Counted from the stretch's first letter, positions 35,277 to 42,926 are shown. The stretch: 64,000 nucleotides of DNA from Caballeronia telluris (GCF_001544495.1 NZ_FCNZ02000002.1:248001-312000); one strand, 5' to 3'. The notes: generated by a model from the sequence alone, not told the origin. Numbers and translations are program-made.

Positions 35277-35861
35277 ATGTCGCTCATCATCGCGGGCCGT
35301 TTCCAGACATTTCCGGCCGCCGAGTCCGCCGCGCAACGGCTTTTCGCTCGCGGCTTCGTCGAGGAAGACGTCACGCTCTTTTTCGTCAATCCGAGCGGGC
35401 AGCACGCCCGGCATCCGATCGGCGGCGACGTCGGCACCGATGCGGGCGCACAGGCCGCGCCGAAGGGCGCCGGTCGCGGCGTGACGATCGGCGCGGTGAT
35501 CGGGGCGGTCATCGGCGCGGCGGTGTTCGCGGTCTTCAAGGCGCCGTTGCTCGTGTCGGCGGTGGCGGCGGGCGTCGGCGCGTATATCGGCTCGCTCGCG
35601 GGCGCGATGTCCCATACGCGCAAGTCGAAGCCGGGGTCGACGACCTCCACGGCCAACGAGGAAAACGCGCGGCACGCGGGCGTGCTGGTTGCCGTGCATG
35701 TGTCGCCGGAGTCGCAGGACGACGCGGCGTCGATCCTGCGCGAGGCCGGCGGCATGGACATCGAACGCGCGTCGGGTCGCTGGAAGCAGGGCCGCTGGAG
35801 CGACTTCGATCCGTTGCAGCCGCCGCATCCTGTCGGCGAGTATGCGCAGCGACGCGCATGA
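35277..35861 (+). CDS. Glycine-zipper membrane protein, hypothetical
   Basis: A 194-residue protein. An N-terminal alpha/beta stretch (IAGRFQTFPAAESAAQRLFA, like general-stress Yflt-type domains) leads to a Gly/Ala-rich membrane region (GVTIGAVIGAVIGAAVFAVF and VAAGVGAYIGSLAGAM) and a soluble C-terminal part containing VLVAVHV. The ACT-like half domains on each side and the glycine zipper resemble stress proteins of unknown function. CGGAGG lies seven bases before ATG 35277. Last gene of the operon, followed by a strong terminator. Confidence 0.72.
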   Translation: MSLIIAGRFQTFPAAESAAQRLFARGFVEEDVTLFFVNPSGQHARHPIGGDVGTDAGAQAAPKGAGRGVTIGAVIGAVIGAAVFAVFKAPLLVSAVAAGVGAYIGSLAGAMSHTRKSKPGSTTSTANEENARHAGVLVAVHVSPESQDDAASILREAGGMDIERASGRWKQGRWSDFDPLQPPHPVGEYAQRRA

Positions 35862-35866
35862 AGACG

Positions 35867-35896
35867 AAGGCCGCCCGAGGGCGGCCTTGTTTTTTG
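35867..35896 (+). terminator. Terminator of the PfpI operon
   Basis: Stem AAGGCCGCC / GGCGGCCTT around a CGAG loop, then GTTTTTT. It starts five bases past the stop codon. Confidence 0.92.
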
Positions 35897-35906
35897 TGCG
35901 GCGGTG

Positions 35907-36176
35907 CTAGACGAAAAGCGGATCGCGCCGCGCGCGGGGCATCGTGCTCAGCTCGTCGACCGGCTGTTCCTCACGCGGCATGGCGCAGGTTGCGCGCAGC
36001 AGGCGCGTCGAGTGGCGCTCGTCGGCGGAATCGCAGGTCTCGCGCTCGACCGGTCGTGTGGATTGCGCTTCGCCGGGCGAATCTCGCACGTCCATCGTAT
36101 GTTGTCGGACCTGCATGACGAGCGCCGCCGTGACGATCGCCACGAAGACGAGCAGCTCGCGATAGTTGATGCTCAT
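35907..36176 (-). CDS. Small membrane-anchored hypothetical protein
   Basis: An 89-residue protein. A single N-terminal helix (ELLVFVAIVTAALVMQV, residues ~7-23) anchors a polar, Arg/Glu-rich tail with two cysteines. Family unrecognised. ATG 36176 has GGGAG eight bases upstream and a sigma-54 element 80 bases upstream, which supports it being a real gene of the island. Confidence 0.55.
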   Translation of the reverse strand: MSINYRELLVFVAIVTAALVMQVRQHTMDVRDSPGEAQSTRPVERETCDSADERHSTRLLRATCAMPREEQPVDELSTMPRARRDPLFV

Positions 36177-36254
36177 GTGATTCTCCCAAGTCGTCGTTAT
36201 GCGCGTCGCGGTCGATGCCGCGCGCTGTTGGATGTTTCGTCGAACGACGGTAAA

Positions 36255-36270
36255 AGCAAGCGACGTGCCG
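36255..36270 (-). promoter_or_regulatory. Sigma-54 promoter before the 36176 gene
   Basis: On the minus strand: CGGCACGTCGCTTGCT, matching TGGCACG-N4-TTGCT at all but the first base, with GG-N10-GC spacing. The gene starts about 80 bases downstream. Confidence 0.75.
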
Positions 36271-36318
36271 CGCGGCACGCATCGCGCGCAAGCGATGTCG
36301 GCGGCACAACCCCGCACC

Positions 36319-36334
36319 AGGCACGCTGCATGCG
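36319..36334 (+). promoter_or_regulatory. Sigma-54 promoter before the DUF2383 gene
   Basis: AGGCACGCTGCATGCG: GG at 36320-36321 and GC at 36332-36333. The -24 half is intact; the -12 half is ATGC instead of TTGC. The gene starts 71 bases downstream. It is back to back with the minus-strand element at 36255-36270. Confidence 0.6.
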
Positions 36335-36404
36335 TTAGCCCAAGGGACCGCATCCCGCACGGGGATTTCACTGCGGGAAACTTCGATCAACAAGGAGGTA
36401 TTAC

Positions 36405-36857
36405 ATGAGCACGAATATCGTATCGGTACTCAATGATCTCGTAGAAACGTCGAAGGACGGTGAAAAGGGCTTTCTCAAGGCAGCCGAAGACACGCGTGAC
36501 CCGAGCCTGAAGCTCCTGTTCCAGAATCGCGCGGAGGACTGCCAGCGTGGCGCGCGCGAACTGCAGGACGTCGTGCAGCGCCTGGGCGGCAAGCCCGAAA
36601 CCGGCGGCACGGTCGCAGGCGCGCTGCATCGCGGCTGGGTCGACGTGAAGTCGGCGGTGACGGGCCGCGACGATCACGCGATTCTCGCCGAATGCGAGCG
36701 CGGCGAGGACGTCGCGAAGAAGAACTATCGCGATGCGCTCGACAAGGATCTCCCGGCCGACGTGCGCGCAGTCGTGGAGCGCCAGTATCAGGGCGTCATC
36801 CAGAATCATGATCGCATCCGCGATCTGCGCGATCAGTACGCCGCTGCGAAGTCGTAA
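36405..36857 (+). CDS. DUF2383 / PA2169-type four-helix-bundle protein
   Basis: A 150-residue soluble helical protein. The family pattern LNDLVETSKDGEKGFLKAAE, a central CQRGARELQDVV helix and the C-terminal VVERQYQGVIQNHDRIRDLR helix match the PA2169 family of ferritin-like four-helix bundles. Its biochemical function is unknown; relatives are stationary-phase or stress induced in several bacteria. AAGGAGG precedes ATG 36405. Ends with a strong terminator. Confidence 0.88.
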   Translation: MSTNIVSVLNDLVETSKDGEKGFLKAAEDTRDPSLKLLFQNRAEDCQRGARELQDVVQRLGGKPETGGTVAGALHRGWVDVKSAVTGRDDHAILAECERGEDVAKKNYRDALDKDLPADVRAVVERQYQGVIQNHDRIRDLRDQYAAAKS

Positions 36858-36929
36858 TGCGCCGGTGAAGATGGGCTTGAGCGGCCGTCATCGACGGTCG
36901 CTCGGTAGTCCGGCTGATTGTTTCTCAGG

Positions 36930-36962
36930 GCCGCCGCTCGCTGACGCGAGCGGCGGCTTTTT
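36930..36962 (+). terminator. Terminator after the DUF2383 gene
   Basis: A 12-base stem GCCGCCGCTCGC / GCGAGCGGCGGC with a TGAC loop, followed by TTTTT. Confidence 0.92.
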
Positions 36963-36984
36963 ATCGGCTGCGGGCGCATGACGC

Positions 36985-37016
36985 AAAAAAGCCCGGCCGC
37001 TTGCGCGGCCGGGCTT
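36985..37016 (-). terminator. Terminator after the 37043 gene
   Basis: Stem AAGCCCGGCCGC / GCGGCCGGGCTT with a TTGC loop. On the minus strand it is followed by a run of T (plus-strand AAAAAA at 36985-36990). Confidence 0.9.
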
Positions 37017-37042
37017 GGTGTTCCGTCGGAGACTCGCGCAGC

Positions 37043-37318
37043 TTACTGCGGCTGGCCCTTGTCGTTCGTGCCGAGCGACGATGCCGCCGCAGCAGCCGAC
37101 GCGCCCTTCAGCTTATGCGCCTTGTTTTGCTGATGCAGCGTCGTGCCCTTCGATGGCTTCGTCATCGCGCCCGATGCCATGTTCATCGAATCGGCGCCCG
37201 CCGACGTGCCGTTCGACTGACCGCCGCCCGCCGCGCCGCCCGCATTCTGCGCGAACGCCGGCGCCGCGCAAGCCATCGCGAGCGCACCGATCAAGGCAAA
37301 CTTCTTCGTGTTCTTCAT
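37043..37318 (-). CDS. Small secreted hypothetical protein
   Basis: A 91-residue exported protein. The signal peptide (KKFALIGALAMACAAPAFAQ, cleavage AFA-QN) precedes a low-complexity mature part rich in Gly, Ala, Ser, Asn and Lys (NAGGAAGGGQSNGTSAGA). Likely disordered; function unknown. AAGGAG lies eight bases before ATG 37318. It is one of the few island genes for which I find no -24/-12 element. Confidence 0.7.
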   Translation of the reverse strand: MKNTKKFALIGALAMACAAPAFAQNAGGAAGGGQSNGTSAGADSMNMASGAMTKPSKGTTLHQQNKAHKLKGASAAAAASSLGTNDKGQPQ

Positions 37319-37494
37319 CGGAATCTCCTTGTATTGCGGCCGTTGCATCGGCGACATGCCGTGGCGAACCGCGATGAGTGACGTCCCTGTTCAACGTGCT
37401 TCGAGATCGTACATCGTTGTGCATCGTTGCTGCTTAAGGCGCTTGCATCGTCGAGCCGCGGCACCGGCCGGAACCGGCGCCGCGGCCTTCCCGC

Positions 37495-37830
37495 TTATTC
37501 GGCTGCGATCTTGAGATGGTTCTTCACGTGGGTCACGCCCGAGACCTTCGAGACCACGTCTTCCGCCGCCGTCCGGTCCTCAGCCGACGGCACGGTGCCC
37601 GTCAGCGAAACGACGCCCTTCACCGTCTTGACGTGAACATGCGTCGACTTGACGTTCTTCGCGCCGAGCAGTTCAGCCTTGACCTTGGTGGTGACGGCGC
37701 TGTCGTCGACCTTCTGGCCGACGGACGTGCCCGTCGAGTCCGATGCTGCCGTCGTCTGAGCGGTTGCGTTGAGAGCAAACACAACTGCTGCGATACCGCC
37801 GGCTGCCTTCAGGAATTGGGTCGTTTTCAT
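37495..37830 (-). CDS. BON-domain periplasmic protein (OsmY-like)
   Basis: A 111-residue exported protein: signal peptide (LKAAGGIAAVVFALNATAQ, cleavage near AQ) followed by one BON domain at residues ~43-110 (DSAVTTKVKAELLGAK, VSLTGTVPSAEDR and VSGVTHVKNHLKI). BON domains bind phospholipid; E. coli OsmY, with two of them, is an osmotic/stationary-phase chaperone controlled by sigma-S. AGGAGAG precedes ATG 37830. A sigma-54 element lies ~150 bases upstream. Confidence 0.9.
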   Translation of the reverse strand: MKTTQFLKAAGGIAAVVFALNATAQTTAASDSTGTSVGQKVDDSAVTTKVKAELLGAKNVKSTHVHVKTVKGVVSLTGTVPSAEDRTAAEDVVSKVSGVTHVKNHLKIAAE

Positions 37831-37978
37831 GGAAACTCTCCTTCTTTTCAGTTTTAAAAGTACGGTCTCGCCCTGACTGCCTTACCGCTTGAGCGCGCGG
37901 GGGACCGTTTCATTGGCACTGCCTGTCGTTACTTCGTGTACGTCACGCCCCGTAGCGACGCGATCGTGCAACGACTAC

Positions 37979-37994
37979 CGCAACTTGCGTGCCG
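37979..37994 (-). promoter_or_regulatory. Sigma-54 promoter before the BON gene
   Basis: On the minus strand: CGGCACGCAAGTTGCG, a full match to GGCACG-N4-TTGC with GG-N10-GC spacing. The leader to the BON start would be about 140 bases, longer than at the other promoters. Confidence 0.68.
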
Positions 37995-38248
37995 GGCCCC
38001 ATGAAACGCGCCGCGCGCGGCCGCGGGCAAAGCGCTCGACTCCCTGTCGCGACGCGGTTTTGCAGGTAGCCGAGATAGTTTCGCCCCGTGCATTTTTCAA
38101 CATGTGGGTACCTGCCCGGACGACTCGCCCATGCGCTGCGGTTTTGTCGGACGCTGTGTAAAAACTGCGTGGAAGCGACCCTCGAAGCCCCGCGCAATCC
38201 GCGTGCACGCACCGCAAAAGCCCGGCGCCATACGGCTTTGACACAACA

Positions 38249-38264
38249 TGGCACGACCGTTGCT
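38249..38264 (+). promoter_or_regulatory. Sigma-54 promoter before rpoN paralog (autoregulation)
   Basis: TGGCACGACCGTTGCT, an exact match to the TGGCACG-N4-TTGCW consensus. GG at 38250-38251 and GC at 38262-38263. It lies 57 bases before the rpoN start codon and implies the gene is transcribed by sigma-54 holoenzyme itself. Confidence 0.85.
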
Positions 38265-38320
38265 TAATAGGGCGTCACGAAAGCCGATTCTGTTCAAGAA
38301 CAAACGAGGACTACCACGCA

Positions 38321-39808
38321 ATGCCGCCTTCCCTAGAACTTCGCACCAAGCAAAGCCTTGCGCTCACACCGCGTCTTCAACAGTCGGTTCGCCTGCTGCA
38401 GCTTTCGTCGCTCGAGTTTCAGCAGGAACTGCGCAATGCCCTCGACACCAACCCGTTCCTCGAATACGACGAGTCGCAGACCGAGGACAACGCTCTTAGC
38501 AACGACAACGGCAGTTCGATGAGCGAAACGACGCCCGCCGCGTCGAGCGAAACGGCCGAAGCGCCGCTGGCCGCCGACAATGCAGCCGATTCGGTCGACA
38601 GCAGCGATTCCTCGTCCCACGACGATGCGGGCAGCGAGTTCTCTTCCGACCCGTTCGGCCGCACGACGGCGTCGCGCACGAGCGGCGACGGCGAAGGCTC
38701 CGATCCGGCCGACTGGGTCCGCATCGAGCCGTCTCTGCACGACACGCTGCACGATTCGCTGCGCCTTTACCCGCTGAACGACCGCGATCGCGCGACGGCC
38801 CAGTTGATCATCGAAGCGCTCGACGACGACGGCTATCTGCGGCAAGACCTGTCGGAACTCGCGGCGCTCGTCGATATCGAGCCCGAACTCACCGAAGACG
38901 AGCTGACGATCGCGCTCAAGCTCGTCCAGTCGCTCGACAAGCCGGGCGTCGGTGCGCGCAACCTGTCGGAATGCCTGTCGCTGCAACTCGAAGCGATGCC
39001 GTCCGACACGCCGGGGCGCTCGGTCGCGCTCGAAATCGTCAATCATCACCTGGAGCGCCTTGCACGGCGCGAGCAGGCCGAACTGCAGAAGAAGATCGGC
39101 TGCAGCGCGGACGAACTGCGCATCGCCTGCGCGCTCGTGCGCAAGCTCGATCCCAAGCCGGGCGAGAACTACGGCCAGGCCGAGGACAACTACGTGGTCC
39201 CGGACGTGATCGTGCGTCAGGTGAAGAAAAGCTGGGTCGTGACGATCAATCCGGCGGTGCTGCCGCGCGCGCGCATCCACCGGATGTACGCGGAACTCTT
39301 CGCGCAGTCGGCGGGCGCGAGCCGTTCGCCACTCGCGCAGCAGTTGCAGGAAGCGCGCTGGCTGATTCGCAATGCGCAGCAACGTTTCACGACGATTCAG
39401 CGCGTCGCGGAATGCATCGTGTCGCATCAGAAGGCGTTCTTCGATTACGGCGAGATCGCGCTGAAGCCGCTCGTGCTGCGCGATGTCGCCGACGAGCTGG
39501 AACTGCACGAATCGACGATCTCGCGCGCGACGGGCAACAAGTACATGGCGACGCCGCGCGGCATCTTCGAGTTCAAGCACTTCTTCCCGCGCGAACTCAG
39601 CACCGAGAGCGGCGGCACGTGCTCGGCCGCGGCCGTGCGCGCGCTCCTGAAGGAAATGATCGCGAAGGAAAACGCGGCCGATCCGCTCTCGGATGTGAGC
39701 CTCGCGAAGATGCTCGCGGATCAGGGCGTGATCGTCGCGCGACGGACCGTCGCGAAGTACCGGCATCTGATGAAGGTGCCGCCCGCGGAGTTGCGCCGGC
39801 AGGCGTGA
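38321..39808 (+). CDS. rpoN: RNA polymerase sigma-54 factor, second copy (RpoN2-type)
   Basis: A 495-residue sigma-54. Region I is the glutamine-rich activator-contact helix (LTPRLQQSVRLLQLSSLEFQ). Region II (~residues 45-125) is unusually rich in Ser, Asp and Ala. Region III contains the core-binding and DNA-binding parts, ending in the RpoN box ARRTVAKYRH. The usual housekeeping neighbours of rpoN (lptB, hpf, ptsN) are absent, so this is most likely the second, accessory rpoN known from many Burkholderiaceae. It has its own sigma-54 promoter and is surrounded by sigma-54-promoted genes and two activators. Confidence 0.95.
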   Translation: MPPSLELRTKQSLALTPRLQQSVRLLQLSSLEFQQELRNALDTNPFLEYDESQTEDNALSNDNGSSMSETTPAASSETAEAPLAADNAADSVDSSDSSSHDDAGSEFSSDPFGRTTASRTSGDGEGSDPADWVRIEPSLHDTLHDSLRLYPLNDRDRATAQLIIEALDDDGYLRQDLSELAALVDIEPELTEDELTIALKLVQSLDKPGVGARNLSECLSLQLEAMPSDTPGRSVALEIVNHHLERLARREQAELQKKIGCSADELRIACALVRKLDPKPGENYGQAEDNYVVPDVIVRQVKKSWVVTINPAVLPRARIHRMYAELFAQSAGASRSPLAQQLQEARWLIRNAQQRFTTIQRVAECIVSHQKAFFDYGEIALKPLVLRDVADELELHESTISRATGNKYMATPRGIFEFKHFFPRELSTESGGTCSAAAVRALLKEMIAKENAADPLSDVSLAKMLADQGVIVARRTVAKYRHLMKVPPAELRRQA

Positions 39809-39833
39809 TCGTTCGCTTCATCGCGTGATGCTG

Positions 39834-39871
39834 AATATGCCTTCGAGGTCGCACTCGAAGGCATATTTTTA
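39834..39871. terminator. Bidirectional terminator between rpoN and yihY-like gene
   Basis: A perfect 14-base stem AATATGCCTTCGAG / CTCGAAGGCATATT with a six-base loop, followed by T on the plus strand. It serves the converging rpoN and YihY-family genes and overlaps the latter's stop codon. Confidence 0.88.
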
Positions 39872-40780
39872 TCGCCAGCCCGCCTCGCGATGCGTGCGCT
39901 TTCTCGCTGCCGTCGCCGACAGTTCGGCGCCGAGCAGGAACACCGCCGCCGAGTAATACAGCCACATCAGGATGACCGCGAGCGATCCGGCCGCGCCGAA
40001 CATGTTCGCCGTCCCCGCGTGGCTCAGGTAGAACGCAAAAAGCCGCTTGCCGCCTTCGAACATCAGCGCCGCCGCGACCGCCCCCAAGAGCGCGTCGCGC
40101 CACTTCATGCGCGCGGTCGGCAGGAACTTGAGCAGCACCGTGAACGCGAGTGTCAGCATCGCGAGCGAAATGGCGCGCTGCGTCGCGCCGGCGAGCACGA
40201 GAAACGGACTGCCGTCGCCGAAGACGAGATGCCCGACCAGTTCGACGGACGCATCGAGCACGAGCAGCGCGACGACCATCAGCCCGGCGCCGACCACGAG
40301 CCCGAACGACATCACCCGCACGCGCAGCAGCCCGACGATGCTGTCCCGCGTGCTGACGGCGGGCGTCGGCCAGATGACGTTGAGCGCGCTGTGCAGCGAT
40401 GAAAACGTCGCCGATGCGCCGACGAGCACGCCCGCGCCCGAGAGCAGCGCCGTGCTGCGGGCGATGTCGGCGTGCCACGCGTTCGCGACGATCGCTTCGA
40501 GCGCGCGCGCCGCGTCCGCGCCGACGACGCCGCTGATTTCGTCGAAGAGGCGCCCCTGGACGGCGTCGGCGCCGAAGAAGATGCTCGCGACCGCGATCAC
40601 GATGACGAGCGTCGGCGCGAGCGAAAACGCGGCGAAGAACGAGATCGACGCCGAGAACATCAGGCAGTGGTCCTGCGACCAGTGCACGATCGGATCGACG
40701 GCCCACGCAAGCCAGCCCCGCCATTTCGACGTGCTGCCCACTGCGACGGGTGAGGATTTCGGCGATGTGTCGTCGTTCAT
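39869..40780 (-). CDS. YihY/BrkB-family inner-membrane protein
   Basis: A 303-residue protein with six hydrophobic segments. The family signature LMFSASISFFAAFSLAPTLV near residue 40 and the C-terminal GSLAVILMWLYYSAAVFLLG are intact. The family was once misnamed RNase BN; its function (possibly envelope transport) is unknown. Start ATG 40780 gives MNDDTSPK; upstream in-frame starts lack a ribosome site. It is convergent with rpoN. No -24/-12 element is visible upstream. Confidence 0.88.
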   Translation of the reverse strand: MNDDTSPKSSPVAVGSTSKWRGWLAWAVDPIVHWSQDHCLMFSASISFFAAFSLAPTLVIVIAVASIFFGADAVQGRLFDEISGVVGADAARALEAIVANAWHADIARSTALLSGAGVLVGASATFSSLHSALNVIWPTPAVSTRDSIVGLLRVRVMSFGLVVGAGLMVVALLVLDASVELVGHLVFGDGSPFLVLAGATQRAISLAMLTLAFTVLLKFLPTARMKWRDALLGAVAAALMFEGGKRLFAFYLSHAGTANMFGAAGSLAVILMWLYYSAAVFLLGAELSATAARKRTHREAGWR

Positions 40781-40840
40781 GCGTGGGCGTCGGCGCGATG
40801 TGCGCGGCTTTACTCGAAACGCCGATCCTAACGCCACTTC

Positions 40841-40878
40841 AATAAAAAGCGGCGTCGATCCGCGAGGAACGACGCCGC
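40841..40878 (-). terminator. Terminator after the acidic-protein gene
   Basis: Stem GCGGCGTCG (40849-40857) / CGACGCCGC (40870-40878) with a 12-base loop. On the minus strand it is followed by TTTTTATT. Confidence 0.8.
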
Positions 40879-40900
40879 CCGGCTCCGCGCGCGCCCGGAA

Positions 40901-41248
40901 TCAGACGTTCTCGTCGTCCTCCGGATCGGCGGTTTCGTCGCCGATGCCGCGCGTTTCGTCCTTCACTTCGTCGGGCAGGATGTCGGCGTCGGTTTCGAGG
41001 TTGTTGTCGCCATCCGCCGATGCCGCCTCGCCCGTGCCGTAGCGGTCGGTATCGCTTGCCAGCTCCGCCTGCGACTGGCCGAGCGCGTGCGCGTCGAGTT
41101 CGTCTTCGATGTCGCCCGGATAGCGCTTCTCGCCCTGCACGTCCGAGCCGCTGTCGGAAGAATCGCTCGGTCCGAGCGCACCGGTGCCGTGTCCCTTGCC
41201 GATTTCCACGCCGCCCTCGTCGGGCGGGTTCAGTGTGCTTCCGCTCAT
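40901..41248 (-). CDS. Small acidic, disordered hypothetical protein
   Basis: A 115-residue protein with a very high Asp/Glu/Gly content (runs such as DGDNNLETDADILPDEVKDE and DPEDDENV) and no hydrophobic core, signal or cysteine. It is probably disordered and soluble; composition resembles hydrophilin-like stress proteins, which is only an analogy. CGGAGG lies six bases before ATG 41248. A good sigma-54 element is placed for a ~25-base leader. Confidence 0.65.
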   Translation of the reverse strand: MSGSTLNPPDEGGVEIGKGHGTGALGPSDSSDSGSDVQGEKRYPGDIEDELDAHALGQSQAELASDTDRYGTGEAASADGDNNLETDADILPDEVKDETRGIGDETADPEDDENV

Positions 41249-41281
41249 CATTGACCTCCGTTGATCGTCCGACATCTGGAT

Positions 41282-41297
41282 CGCAAGGGGCGTGCCG
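41282..41297 (-). promoter_or_regulatory. Sigma-54 promoter before the acidic-protein gene
   Basis: On the minus strand: CGGCACGCCCCTTGCG, a full GGCACG-N4-TTGC match with GG-N10-GC spacing. It lies in the 125-base gap between otsA and the acidic-protein gene, downstream of the otsA terminator. Confidence 0.78.
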
Positions 41298-41317
41298 CAC
41301 GGGTCGCCTCAAGAACG

Positions 41318-41356
41318 AAAAAGCCCCGCGCCGGATCGCCGGGCGCGGGGCTTTTT
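41318..41356 (-). terminator. Terminator after otsA
   Basis: A 15-base stem AAAAAGCCCCGCGCC / GGCGCGGGGCTTTTT with a nine-base loop; T tract on the minus strand. It insulates the sigma-54 promoter of the next gene from otsA. Confidence 0.93.
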
Positions 41357-41373
41357 GCAACGAAGGCCGACAG

Positions 41374-42855
41374 TCAGCCGGAAACCTTCGCCGGACGCGC
41401 TTTCACGCCGGAGTTCGCGCCGGACTTCGACTCGGGTTTGACGCCGGCGACCTGCTTCACGGTCTTTTGCGTCATCGACGCGGCCGTCGCGACGCTCCTC
41501 AGATCGCTCAGGAACGAGTCGCGCCACACGGAGAGATTGTTCTCGCGCAACGGCGCCATCATGTCGGCGTGACGCGCCTGTCGCTCGGCGAGCGGCATCG
41601 ACAGCGCCCGCTCCAGCGCCTCGGACATCTGCGAGAGGTCGAACGGATTGACGACCAGCGCGCCCGGTAACTGGTCCGCGGCGCCCGCGAATTGCGACAG
41701 CACGAGCGCGCCCGGATCGGCCGGGTCCTGCGACGCCACGTATTCCTTCGCGACCAGATTCATGCCGTCGCGCAGCGGCGTCACGTAGCCCACCTGCGAC
41801 AGCCGGAAGAGCGCCATCAGCAGATTGCGGTCGTATTTGCGGTTGAGATACTGGATCGGCGTCCAGTCGAGCTGCGCGAAGCGGCCGTTGATGCGCCCCG
41901 CCTCGCCTTCCAGGTTCTGGCGGATACGCTGGTAGGTCTGCACGTCGGAGCGCGTCGGCGGGGCGATCTGCACGAGCGACACGCGGCCATGCCAGCCGGG
42001 CGCGTTCAGCAAGAGACGCTCGAACGCCTGAAAGCGCTCGGCGAGCCCTTTCGAATAATCGAGCCGGTCGACGCTCATGATGAGCTTGCGGCCGCGCAAG
42101 GCGTCGCGCAGGCTCTTGACGGGCTTCCGATTCGAGAACTGCTCGGCGGCCTTGGCGATCGCGTCCGGATATATGCCGATCGGATACGCGCCCACTTTCA
42201 GCATGCGGCCGAAGGCCTGCACCATGCCGTCGTCGGTCGCATGGCCGAACTTGCCGCGCTCGATATAGTCGACGAACGACTGCTGATCGGCCTGCGTCTG
42301 GAACCCGACGATGTCGTAGCTGCACATCGCCTGGATCAGTTCCTCGTGCGGCGGCACCGTGCGCATCACTTCGGGCACGGGAAACGGAATGTGCAGGAAG
42401 AATCCGATCGGGTTCGCGATGCCGAGCGCACGGCATTCCTGCGCGAACGGCAGCAGGTGATAGTCGTGCACCCAGATGATGTCGTCGGGCTCGATGAGCG
42501 CCTTGAGCTTTGCGGCGAGGCTCGCGTTCACGCGCGCGTACCCGGCATATTCCTCGCGGTCGAAGCGCGAGAGGTCGTTGCGATAGTGGAACGTCGGCCA
42601 CAGCGTGGCGTTGGAAAAGCCGCGGTAGTACTGGTCGTAGTCGCGGCGCGTCAGCCCGACCGTCGCGTAGGTCACGTTGCCGCGCTTTTCGATCACGGGC
42701 GCCGACGCCTCGCCGACGATTTCTCCGCTCCACCCGAACCAGACGCCGCCTGTCTCCTTGAGCGCGTCCAGAACTCCGATCGCCAAGCCGCCGGCGGCGG
42801 GCTTGCCTTCCTGGATCGGCGCGACGCGATTCGATACCACGATCAATCTGCTCAT
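41374..42855 (-). CDS. otsA: Trehalose-6-phosphate synthase OtsA
   Basis: A 493-residue GT20 glycosyltransferase that makes trehalose-6-phosphate from UDP-glucose and glucose-6-phosphate, an osmotic and desiccation protectant precursor. The N-terminus RLIVVSNRVAP and GGLAIGVLDAL loop, the substrate site WVHDYHLLPFA, the central VDRLDYSKGLAERFQAFERL (20 residues shown) and TPLRDGMNLVAKEYVASQ are intact. The last ~40 residues are a Lys/Ser/Ala-rich extension. No otsB phosphatase is adjacent. Its upstream element is a sigma-54 promoter; E. coli otsBA is instead sigma-S dependent. Confidence 0.96.
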   Translation of the reverse strand: MSRLIVVSNRVAPIQEGKPAAGGLAIGVLDALKETGGVWFGWSGEIVGEASAPVIEKRGNVTYATVGLTRRDYDQYYRGFSNATLWPTFHYRNDLSRFDREEYAGYARVNASLAAKLKALIEPDDIIWVHDYHLLPFAQECRALGIANPIGFFLHIPFPVPEVMRTVPPHEELIQAMCSYDIVGFQTQADQQSFVDYIERGKFGHATDDGMVQAFGRMLKVGAYPIGIYPDAIAKAAEQFSNRKPVKSLRDALRGRKLIMSVDRLDYSKGLAERFQAFERLLLNAPGWHGRVSLVQIAPPTRSDVQTYQRIRQNLEGEAGRINGRFAQLDWTPIQYLNRKYDRNLLMALFRLSQVGYVTPLRDGMNLVAKEYVASQDPADPGALVLSQFAGAADQLPGALVVNPFDLSQMSEALERALSMPLAERQARHADMMAPLRENNLSVWRDSFLSDLRSVATAASMTQKTVKQVAGVKPESKSGANSGVKARPAKVSG

Positions 42856-42910
42856 TACAGCGTCACCTCATCAGTTGTCGTTGCATGCTCTAATTGGCGA
42901 AAGAAGGTAT

Positions 42911-42926
42911 GCAAAACCCATGCCGA
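42911..42926 (-). promoter_or_regulatory. Sigma-54 promoter before otsA
   Basis: On the minus strand: CGGCATGGGTTTTGCA, matching GGCAyG-N4-TTGCA with GG-N10-GC spacing. The otsA start is 56 bases downstream, with GAGGTGA as ribosome site between. Confidence 0.72.

Noticed and set aside
36274..36289. A further GG-N10-GC match (CGGCACG then CGCG) between the two divergent promoters.
   Set aside because: The -24 half is good but the -12 half lacks TTGC; the elements at 36255 and 36319 fit better.
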